This document shows positions 52,211 to 62,409 of a stretch of DNA of 64,000 bases, piece by piece. Made by a program: the position numbers and the translations under genes. Origin of the DNA: Progne subis subis (lineage: Eukaryota > Chordata > Aves > Passeriformes > Hirundinidae). Positions within the stretch are counted from its first letter, which is position 1. Each line of letters starts with the position of its first letter. The stretch lies in contig JAKJHU010001870.1 in NCBI GenBank assembly GCA_022316685.1, positions 62,001 to 126,000 of the forward strand. Direction: 5' to 3'. The notes beneath the pieces are model-generated. The model was given only the letters and a program-made list of their open reading frames with translations, did no database searches and had not been told where the DNA came from.

Positions 52211-52539
52211 TTCGATGGAATCAATCCCTAAACCCGATCCAAGTGTGGCTTCCAGCACATTCCACGAGGTGGCACCATCCCACTAAAAAAACGGCGGAAA
52301 ATCCAAATCCCAAATTTTCTTTGCCTTTATTTCCCGGGAAAACGCTTGAAATCCCGACAGGAAGGGATTTTTGGGAAAGCAGAACCAGGAAAAAATTTGG
52401 GTGTTGTTTTTTTATTTTTCCCCCGTAATCCCGGGGATTTCCCATCTTTCCTGAAGCACCTGGACCCAAATTCCTCAGGATCCCTATGGAAAGAATTCCC
52501 TGTCATTTCCACCCCTCTCTTTCTCTGGAATTCTGGGAT

Positions 52540-52600
52540 TGGATCCTCACCCCGTCCAACCTGACCTTGGCCATTTCCAGGGATCCAGGGACCAAATCCT
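52540..52600 (-). mobile_element. CR1 LINE fragment
   Basis: CCCCGTCCAACCTGACCTTG and CCATTTCCAGGGATCCAGGG, a short antisense CR1 piece. Confidence 0.6.
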
Positions 52601-52604
52601 CGTT

Positions 52605-54375
52605 TTCCTCTCCCATTCCCAATAACTCCCCCAGATTCCCGTGTTTCCTTCTCCCATTCCCAAAAACCAACCCAAATCCTTATTTCCCATTCTCGGGAAC
52701 TCACCCAGAATTCCATATTTCCCACTACTATTCCCAATTATCCCCAGAATTCCTGATTTCCCTTCTCCATTCCCAGTAACTCCCCCAGCTTCCCATGGTT
52801 CCCATTCCCAGTCACATCCTCTTGTTTCTCGCTCCCATTCCCAGAAACTCTCCCAGATTCCCATGTTTCCTGCTCCCATTCCCAGTAACCCACCCAGAAT
52901 TCCTCATTTTCCTGTCCTATTCCCAATAACTCCTCCAGAATTCCACTTTTTCCATTCCCAGGAACTCACCCCAAATTCCATGTTTCCCATTCCCAGTTAA
53001 ATCCTCATTTCTCTCTCTCCATTCCCAGTAACTCCCCTGGAATTCCACATTTCCTGTTCCCAATAACTCCCTCAGAACTCCCTGTTTGCCATTCCCAAGA
53101 ACTCCCCCAGAATTCCATGTTTCCCATCCAAATAACTCACCCCCAATTCCATGTTTCCCCTTCCCAATCCCAGTTAAACCCTCGCTTCTCCCTCTCAATT
53201 CCCAGTAATTCCCCTGGAATTCCACATTTCCTATTCCCAATAACTCCCCCAGAATTCCACTTTTCCCATTCCCAGAAACTCCCAGACTTCCATGTTTCCT
53301 TCTCCCATTCCCAGGAACTCCTCCAGAATTCCACATTTCCCATTTCCTATAACTCACCCACAATTCCCTGTTTCCCACTCCCAATCCCAGTTCAATTCTC
53401 ATTTCTCTCTCTCTCCATTCCCAGTAAATCACTTAGAATTCCAAATTTCCCATTCCCAATAACTCCCCCAGAATTCCCAGTTCCCGTCCCCGAGAACTCC
53501 CCTGGAATTCCACATTTCCCACTCCCAGTAACCCTCCTGTAATTCCCTGTCTCCCTCTCCCAGTAACTCTCCCGCAATTCCCAGTTTCCCATTCCTGGTA
53601 CCCGCCCCCCAGAATTCCCAGTTTCCCTCTCCCAGTAACTCCCCAGAATTCCCAGTTTCCCATTCCCAGTAACTTCCCTGTAATTCCCTCTTTCCCATTC
53701 CAAATAACTCCCTTGGAATTCCCAGTTTCCCATTCCCAGTAACTCCCCCACAGTTCCACATTTCCCTGTTCCCAGTAACTCTCCCGGAATTCCCAGTTTC
53801 CCGTTCCCAGTAACTCCCCTAGAATTCCCAGTTTCCCATTCCAAATGACTCCCCTGGAATTCCCAGTTTCCCGCTCCCAGTAACTCCCTCAGAATTCCCC
53901 ATTTCCCATTCCAAATGACTCCCTTGGAATTCCCAGTTTCCCGCTCCCAGTAACTCCCTCAGAATTCCCCATTTCCCATTCCAAATGACTCCCTTGGAAT
54001 TCCCAGTTTCCCTCTCACAGTAACTCCCCAGCAATTCCCAGTTTCCCGTTCCCAATAACTCGCCTGGAATTCCCTGTTTCCCACTCCCAATAACTCGCCT
54101 GGAATTCCCTGTTTCCCACTCCCAGTAACTCCCCCAGAATTCCCAGTTTCCCACTCCCAGTAACTGCCCCACATTTCCACATTTCCCATTCCCAGTAACT
54201 CCCCCGCAATTCCCAGTTTCCCAGTAACTCCCCCGGAATTCCCTGTTTCCCTGTAACCCCCCCAGAATTCCCAGTTTCCCTGTAACTCCCCCGCAATTCC
54301 CAGCTTCCCTCTCCCGGTAACCCCGCGGAATTCCCAGTTTCATTCCCAGTAACCCCCCGGAATTCCCCGTTTTCC
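52605..54375. repeat. ~36 bp minisatellite with acceptor-like units, abutting TMIE exon 3
   Basis: About fifty units of CCCAGTTTCCCATTCCCAGT + AACTCCCCCAGAATT. Every unit has a pyrimidine stretch followed by CAG, and the real acceptor of TMIE exon 3 (TTTTCCCTGTTTCCCAG|TT) is the last, slightly altered unit. Confidence 0.93.
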
Positions 54376-54386
54376 CTGTTTCCCAG

Positions 54387-54536
54387 TTATCACGCTGTGC
54401 TGCATCTTCAAGTGCCGCATCCCGCGCACGCGGAAGGAGATCGAGGCGCGCTACGCCCAGCGCAAGGCCGCCAAGAGCTACGCCGACAAGCTGGACACGG
54501 TGCCGCCCCTCGGCGAGCTCACCGACATTCCCGGAG
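54387..54536 (+). CDS. TMIE: TMIE exon 3 (rest of membrane helix, cytosolic arginine-rich segment)
   Basis: Encodes [20 protein letters not shown], then [20 protein letters not shown] and [10 protein letters not shown]. The juxtamembrane [14 protein letters not shown] is almost invariant in the family and is where human deafness substitutions cluster. Acceptor GTTTCCCAG, donor GGAG|gtaatt. The acceptor lies at the end of one minisatellite and the exon's 3' end founds the next. Confidence 0.96.
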
Positions 54537-56130
54537 GTAATTCCCGCCTTTTCTCTGGGATTCTGGGAGTGCAAAGTCCCTCGATGAGCTCACCAGCATT
54601 CCCAGAAGTAATTCCCACCTTTTTCTTGGGATTCTGGGATTGCAAAGTCTCTCCATGAACTCAGCAACATTCCCAGATATAATTCCCACTTTTCTGGGGG
54701 GGATTCTGGGAGCACAAAGCCGCTCGGCGAGCTCACCGACATTCCCGGAGGTAATTCCCGCCTTTTCTCTGGGATTCTGGGGGTGCAAAGCCCCTCGGCG
54801 AGCTCACCGACATTCTCAGAGGTAATTCCCACTTTTTGGGGGGATTCTGGGAGTGGAAAGTCTCTCAATGAGCTCACTGACATTCCCCGAGGTAATTCCC
54901 GCCTTTTTTCTGGGATTTTGGGATTGCAAAATCTCTCCATGAACTCACCAACATTCCCAGAGGTAATTCCCACTTTTTGGGGGGATTCTGGGAGTGGAAA
55001 GTCCCTCAATGATCTCACCGACATTCTTGGAGGTAATTCCCGCCTTTTCTCTGGGATTTTGGGAGTGCAAAGTCCCTCAATGAGCTCAACAGCATTCCCA
55101 CAGGTAATTCCCATCTTTTTCTTGGGATTCTGGGATTGCAAAGTCTCTCCATGAACTCAGCAACATTCCCAGATATAATTCCCACTTTTCTGGGGGGGAT
55201 TCTGGGAGCGCAAAGCCCCTCAGCGAGCTCACCAACATTCCCGGAGATAATTCCTGACTTTTCTCTGGCATTCTGGGAGTGGAAAGTCCCTCAATGAGTT
55301 CATCAACATTCCTGGAGGTAATTCCCACTTTTTGGGGGGATTCTGGGATTGCAAAGTCTCTCCATGAACTCACCAACATTCCCAGAGGTAATTCCCACTT
55401 TTTGGGGGGATTCTGGGAGTTCAAAGTCCCTCAATGATCTCACCGACATTCCTGGAGGTAATTCCCGCCTTTTCTCTGGGATTCTGGGATTGCAAAGTCT
55501 CTCCATGAACTCAGCAACATTCCCAGAGGTAATTCCCATCTTTTTCTTGGGATTCTGGGATTGCGAAGTCTCTCCATGAACTCAGCAACATTCCCAGATA
55601 TAATTCCCAGCTTTTCTGGGGGGATTCTGGGAGCACAAAGCCCCTCAGCGAGCTCACCGACATTCCCAGAAGTAACTCCCAACTTTTCTCTGGCATTCTG
55701 GGAGTGGAAAGTCCCTCAATGAGTTCATCAACATTCCCGGAGGTAATTCCCGCCTTTTCTCTGGGATTCTGGGAGTGCAAAGCCCCTCAACCAGCTCACT
55801 GACATTCCCGGAGGTAATTCCCAGCTTTTCTATGGGATTCTGGGAGTGCACAGTCGCTCAACGAGCTCACCGATATTCCCAGAGGTAATTCCTGCTTTTT
55901 GGGGGGATTTTGGGAGCACTAAGTCCCTCTATGAGCTCAGCAACATTCCCAGATATAATTCCTGCTTTGCTTTGGGATTTTGGGAGTGCAAAGTCCCTCA
56001 ATGAGCTCACCGACATTCCCAGAGGTAATTCCCACTTTTTTTGGAGCTTGTGGGAGCACAAAGTCCCTCAATGACCTCACCGACATTCCTGGCAGTAATT
56101 CCGGGTTTTTGGGGGGATTCTGGGAGCACA
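54537..56130 (+). repeat. ~72 bp array made of the TMIE exon 3 end and its splice donor
   Basis: About 22 copies of a 68-73 bp unit: GTCCCTCAATGAGCTCACCG + ACATTCCCRGAGGTAATTCC + a spacer CTTTTCTCTGGGATTCTGGG. The first part is a diverged copy of the coding end of exon 3 (…CTCGGCGAGCTCACCGACAT), including the GAG|gtaatt donor. Most copies keep the donor GT; some have ATATAATT. Confidence 0.94.
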
Positions 56131-56134
56131 AAAT

Positions 56135-56700
56135 TCCTCCCGTGGTGCCACCACCAAGATCAACCCTCCCTCGTGATATCGGGATAAAATCCTTCGGATA
56201 AGTGGGAATTTTCCCGTCGGTTCGAGTTGGAATCATTCCGTCATTCCCAAATTAAGGTTGAATAATCCCCTCAAATCCATCAAATCCCCTTTTGAACCGA
56301 ATCCCACTAAAAAAACCCAAAACGTGAAATTCCTGGGGGTTTTTTGACCCCTTCCAACACTTCCCAATCCTGAATTGCCCTTCCAATTAGGAATTTGTAT
56401 TTTTTTTCCCCTAATATTAATTCCACACTATTCCTGGGAAAACTGGAGGCCGTATCCCATTTTTTTCCCCCCATCCATTTCCAACCCTTCCCCTCCCATC
56501 AGGGAGTTCACCGGAGAATTCCGCGCTTAAAATTCCCGGCGGGAATTCGGATCCACATTAGGGCCTTGAGTTGGGGGGATCCCAGGAGCTCCCAGGGAGC
56601 GCTCGGAATTCCACATTCCCGTTTTTTTCCCGCTGGAATGTTCCTTCTCCTGCTGCTCTCACTCTCCTTTCCTGATTCCATAGGCTCTCCCGAAAGTCTC
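56135..56700. other. TMIE intron 3, nothing recognised
   Basis: Non-tandem intron between two arrays. No exon or element recognised. Confidence 0.4.
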
Positions 56701-56739
56701 CTCCCTCTCTCCGGCCACGTCCAGGCCCGAGCTCCACGC

Positions 56740-58730
56740 TCCCTGCCCGTGCTGAAGGAAGAGGATGAGATGATTCTCCAAGGAATTTAGGGAATGATCC
56801 CGTCCCTGCCTGTGCCTTCTCTTTTCCCTGGATTTCCTGCTTCTCCGTTCCTGGATTTTTCCTTGTTGTTTTTTTTTTCTCCGACGCCTTTTGATGTTTT
56901 CCGTCTTTCCTGTGCCTCTCCCAGAGCTGGAATTCCAAAAAAACTGCGTTTCGGTAATTCGGGATGTGCCGCTTCAATCCGTGGGGAAGAGGCAAATCCC
57001 AACGCTGTAGGAATTTAGGAATTCCTTGGAGAAATTTCCTACATGAGCCAAATGCCAAATTAAGAGTTGAGCGACGGGAATTTCCACAAATCCTGGGATT
57101 TCTGACCTGAAATTCGGAATTCCCAGACCTCCCTCTGGAGCTGAACCCAATTCCATAAATAAATCCTTGTCCTTCCACTCAATCCTTGTCCTCAGAGTTA
57201 ATCCTTGTGGGATGAGATGGTTCTCCAAGGAATTTAGGGATTGATTCCCATTTCTTCTCTTTCCTGAGGGGATCCATCGATCCTTGGATTTTCTGCTTCT
57301 TCATTCCTGGATTTTTCCTTTTTTTCCTCAACACCTTTTGATGGCTTTTTTTTTTCCCCCCATCTTTCCTGTGTCCTCTCCGGGAGCTGGAATTCCAGAA
57401 AATTGGTGTTTCTGTAATTCAGGATGTGCCACATCAATCCTTGGGGAAGAGGCAGATCCCAACGCTGTAGGAATTTAGGAATTCCTTGGAGAAATTCGCA
57501 CCAGCAAAATGCCGAATTAAGAGTTGAGCGATGGGAATTTCCACAAATCCTGGGAATTTCTGACCCAAAATTGGGAATTCCCAGACCTCCCTCTGGAGCT
57601 GAACCCAATTCCATAAATAAATCCTTGTCCTTCCTCTCAATCCTTGTCCTCAGAGTTAATCCTTGTGGGATGAGATGGTTCTCCAAGGAATTTAGGGATT
57701 GATTCCCGTTTCTTCTCTTTCCTGAGGGGATCCAGTCGATCCTTGGATTTTCTGCTTCTTCATTCCTGGATTTTTCCTTTTTTTTCTCCAATGCCTTTTG
57801 GTGTTTTCCGTCTTTTCCTGTGCCTCTCTGGGAGCTGGAATTCCAAAAAAAACTGTATTTCTGTAATTCAGGATGTGCTTCTTCAGTCCGTGGGGAAGAG
57901 GCAGATCCCAACACTGTAGGAATTATTTAGGAATTCCTTGGAGAAATTTCCTACACCAGCAAAATGCCGAATTAAGAGTTGAGCGACGGGAATTCCCACA
58001 AATCCTGGGATTTCTACAAATCCTGGGATTTCTGACCCGAAATTGGGAATTCCCAGACCTCCCTCTGGAGCTGAACCCAATTCCATGAATAAATCCTTGT
58101 CCTTCCACTCAATCCTTGTCCTCAGAGTTAATCCTTGTGGGATGAGATGGTTCTCCAAGGAATTTAGGGATTGATTCCCGTTTCTTCTCTTTCCTGAGGG
58201 GATCCGTCGATCCTTGGATTTTCTGCTTCTTCATTCCTGGATTTTTCCTTTTTTTTCTCCAATGCCTTTTGGTGTTTTCCGTCTTTTCCTGTGCCTCTCT
58301 GGGAGCTGGAATTCCAAAAAAACTGTATTTCTGTAATTCAGGATGTGCTTCTTCAGTCCGTGGGGAAGAGGCAGATCCCAACACTGTAGGAATTATTTAG
58401 GAATTCCTTGGAGAAATTTCCTACACCAGCAAAATGCCGAATTAAGAGTTGAGCGACGGGAATTCCCACAAATCCTGGGATTTCTACAAATCCTGGGATT
58501 TCTGACCCAAAATTGGGAATTCCCAGACCTCTCTCTGGAGCTGAACCCAATTCCATGAATAAATCCTTGTCCTTCCACTCAATCCTTGTCCTCAGAGTTA
58601 ATCCTTGTGGGATGAGATGGTTCTCCAAGGAATTTAGGGATTGATTCCCATTTCTTCTCTTTTCCAAAGGGATCAATCGATCCTTGGATTTTCTGTTTCT
58701 TCATTCCAAAAAAAAAAAAAAACACCTCAC
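56740..58730. repeat. ~460 bp tandem repeat, four and a half copies
   Basis: GGGATGAGATGGTTCTCCAA recurs at about 57209, 57667, 58138 and 58609 (first, variant copy near 56763). Units also share TAAGAGTTGAGCGACGGGAA and CTCCCTCTGGAGCTGAACCC. The two right-hand full copies are nearly identical. It ends before TMIE exon 4. Confidence 0.95.
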
Positions 58731-58885
58731 TGGGAGATATCAACTGGATGGGAAAATTCCCAGTAGGAATATTTTCCCTTTATCCCAGATTTCCAGCTGG
58801 AAATTCCACAATTCCTGAGTCGTTTAATCCACATCAATTCCTTCCCTGTGTTGTTTTTTTTTTTTCTTTCTACCCTTGGAAACAG

Positions 58886-59247
58886 CTCAGGTCGCGGAAG
58901 AAAAAAAAGAGGAAGAAATTCCCACGGTATCCGGAAAAGTGGACAAAGCTCAGGGGAAGAAGGATGGATCCAAAGGCTCCAAGAAAAAAGATGGGGAGAA
59001 GGAGCAGAAGGAAGAATCCAAGAAGGAAGGGAAGGACGGAGCCAAAAAAAAAGACGGAGAAAAGGGTGGAAAAGAGGGAAAAGGGGAAAAAGAGGGAAAA
59101 GGGGAAAAGGGGGAAAAGGGAAAGGACACAAACAACAAGAAACAAGGGAAAAAGGGGGAAAAAGAAAGCGAAGCTGGAAAATCCGGGGGCGCCAAAAACG
59201 ATGGAAAAGCCGGTGGGAATTCCAAAGCTCCGGCAAAGAAGAAGTGA
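58886..59247 (+). CDS. TMIE: TMIE exon 4 (long Lys/Glu/Gly-rich C-terminal tail, stop codon)
   Basis: After a GGAAACAG acceptor the frame set by exon 3 reads AQVAEEKKEEEIPTVSGKVD and continues about 120 residues to TGA at 59245-59247, ending SKAPAKKK. The tail is dominated by Lys, Glu and Gly, with EGKGEKEGKGEKGEKGK-type low-complexity repeats. As I recall, the mammalian tail is also lysine-rich but only about a third to a half as long. A cryptic acceptor eight bases further on would break the frame. Confidence 0.88.
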
Positions 59248-61870
59248 CCTCCCGGAATTTTTTTTTTTTTCTTTTTTTTTTTGGGAACGCTTCGTCAAAT
59301 TGCTGCGGGAGGAGCGCTCGGAGCAGGATGTGCTTTTCCAGGATATTCCTGTGGAACGGCGCTGGATGCATGGATTCATTCCCGTTTGGAGACGGAGCCG
59401 GCGGGATTCGGGTCTCCAAAGGAAAAGCGGGAATTTGGGATGGATAAGGAAGGAAAATGTCCAGCGGGAATGAGGAGTTCGGAGAAATGTGGGAATGCTC
59501 AGGGCTGAGGATTCCCAGTGGAAGAGGATGGGGTTCATCCCAATTTTTTTCTTCCGGAGGAGCTGGAGGAGTCGGATGAGGATTTCCCGGCATTCAGCAT
59601 CTCCTGTGGGGAATTTTAGGGATTGTCGAAATTCTGGGAAAATCCCAAAGGATGGAATTCTCTGAGGTCTGGCTCCTGTGGATTTGACACGTGGGAATTT
59701 TTCCTTCCTTCTCCAGTGCCCCTTTACCTGGATTGCAGCAGGAAACTCCAGGAATTTCATATTTTCCGGGAGATTTATCCACATTTTCCCATTTTTGGGG
59801 TTTTTTTGATGAGGAAAGCTGGGAATTCCCCTCCACTTCCATGTTCCCTCCCTTTCCCAGAATTCCTGTGGAGCGGTTTTATTTGGAGTGGCATTTCCCA
59901 GCTTTTTTGGGAGGAATATTCCAGCAATTTCTGCTTTAAAATTTCCAGCTGGAGGGGATTTAACCCCAGATTTTTTGGGGGATAAGGGGGAAAATCTTGG
60001 GACAATTCAAATTTGAGATATCCTGGAATTATCTGCTCCGCAGGGAGAATTCCGTCCAATTCTTTATCCACAGGAATGGGATTTCTTTTTTATTTAATTG
60101 ATTTTATTATTATTATTTTCCTGCTGTTTTTCCAACCCGAATTTATCACCGCCAAAATATTCCCCTTTTTGTTTTTCCCCCCAGCTTTTCCTTGTCCCAA
60201 TTTTCCTTCCCTGCCTCATCCTGCTGGGAAACGAGCCTGGAAAAACAAAGGGAATTTTCTGTCTGGATGAGCTCCACCAAGTCCCAAAATTCCAGAGCTC
60301 ATCATGGAAAAGTGGGAAGACTTCAGGAGAGAGGTTGGGAACGATGCCCAGAACCACGGGAATATTTGGGAAGAGAATGATCAGTGCTCCAGGGAAACCC
60401 GGAATTCCAGAGCTGGGAATTCTGCCCTCGGACACAGAGCAATCCTAAATCTCCATCCTTGGAATGGCACCGCTGGAAAAGTGGGAATATGGATACAAAA
60501 ATGGGATTTCTTTGGAATTTCAATCCAAATTCTTTCAAGGCCTTGTTTAATCAGAAGTGGGGGTATGGACACAGACTCTGGATTTCTTTGGAATTTCAAT
60601 CCCAATCCCAATTTTTCCAGGCCCTGTTTAATCAGGAATCCCGACAACAAAAAGGGGTTTCTTCTATTGGGCTCAGGATTTTCTCTCTGGGATCTGCTGG
60701 ATCCGTGGGAATTTTGGGAAGGGATAATTTTTATGCCTTAAAAATTCCAGGATGGGATCCAGCTGGGATTGGGGCAGGAAAAGTCGGATTTCCTGTCCCG
60801 CAGTTGGAATCGCACTGGAAATTTGGGATGTGGCTCCATTTGGAGAGGGAAGAGGAGTGGATTTATTCCCGATCCAAAGGTTTCCAGGAGGAGAATCCCA
60901 CTCCTTTTCTTATCCATGGAATTCCTTCTCCCTCATCCAACTTCCATCCCTATCCCGTTAAAAATCATCAAAATCCCAAATAAAATATTCACTGGGATCA
61001 GGGAAATCCTTTAAAATCCACCTCGATCCCTTTTTTCCAAGCAAAAACTCCAAATCCTGTGGATCAGATCTGAAAAATCTTTGGGAATGTCTTAAGGATT
61101 TTTAAAAAAAATGGGATTTTCCATTAAAATTAAAAAAATATAATTTGGGAATAATTGGGTTTGGAATTATCAGGGTGGGGGCAGAATGAAGGGAATCCCT
61201 TCCTGGGATTTGGGAATCCACTCTTGGAATTTCCTGGGATCATCCTGCCCCTACAACTCATCCCGATTCCTGAAGTGGAAACAGAGGGAAGAAATTCCCA
61301 TCCCCAATCCGATGTTTTCCCTTTTCCAGGGGGATCTGGGGAAGTCAGGGGGGAAAAACAAAACAAAAAAAAAAAAAAGGAAAATTCCAGCCCGGAGCAA
61401 TTCCAGCTTTTTGGGAGTTGCTTTTCCACCAGCAGATGGAGGAATTGCCTTGGAAAAGCCACGGGAAGAGGGGGTTTTTTTGTTGTTTTTTTGGTTTTTG
61501 GGTTTTTTGGGTTTTTTGGTTTTTTAAATGGAAAGTGGGATTTTTTTTTTTTCCCCCCCCCCGGATTTGGGCAGAAATGGAATTCCAGAGGCCAAAATTT
61601 GCGCTTAATTCCCAGAAAACCAGGGAATAATGACAGGATCGCTCATTTCCTTGGATTCTGGCGACGCTGGTCCTGGAGGAGGAAAAATCACCCGCTCAGG
61701 ATCGGGAATAAATTCCGGGATCTCACATATTCCGGAAATTTACATGGAAGATCCTTTCAGCTCCGCTCTCCCACCCTCTCCCGGCGTTTCCAAACTTTTC
61801 CTTTCCTTCCCTTTCCCGTGAGTTTGGGGGCGACTCCAGCTGGGAATAAAGAAAACCTTGCGAGAATCCA
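59248..61870 (+). other. TMIE 3' flank, probable 3' UTR
   Basis: No coding exon was recognised here. A T-rich tract follows the stop (59258-59281). Possible polyadenylation signals AATAAA occur at 60979-60984 and 61845-61850. A segment of about 85 bp with GGATTTCTTTGGAATTTCAA is present twice (about 60485-60640). Where the transcript really ends cannot be told from sequence. Confidence 0.35.
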
Positions 61871-62409
61871 GCGGGGCCTGATTCTCCCTCGGCTAAATCC
61901 CGCTTTAATCCCTTCCAAATCCAGATCCTAATTAGCAAATCGCCGCTCTGGGATAACGATCCTGCATCCCACCCGGAATCCGAGCAGCAGCAAATCCCCC
62001 GGGATCAGGTGGGAGCCGACGGAAGGCGAGAGAACCACAAACATTCCCGTTTTTTTTGTTTTTTGCTTCCAAACTTTCTCTTTTCCCAAAAAAACAGAAG
62101 GAGGCTCCCACAGTGGCTGGGGGGAGCTTTTTATTTTTTGGGAATTTTTTTTTTTTCCCCTTTTCCCGGAATGATCCCAGCCCTGGTTTTGGGTGGTCAA
62201 ACGGGCTTGGAGCACCTTGGAAGCGACCGAGGGTTGTTATTCCTTGGATTTGGTCTTTCCTAAGAATCCCAAGCTCTCCCCCAGCGCCATCTGGGATTTA
62301 ATTGTGGGGTTCCGCACGGAATGTTCTTCCCGGGAAAAAAAAAACGGAGCAGGGGGTGGAGGAGGGAATGTGGTTAACCAGGAATGCAAACAAGGGCGGC
62401 CGGGAATGT

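Noticed and set aside
52605..56130. Regularly spaced repeats as a CRISPR array
   Set aside because: Eukaryotic introns; the 'spacers' are as similar to each other as the 'repeats', and no cas genes are present. These are minisatellites.
58727..59784. Minus-strand open frames opposite TMIE exon 4
   Set aside because: The Lys/Glu-rich plus-strand exon gives a stop-poor Phe/Ser/Leu-rich complement; no splice sites or family match.
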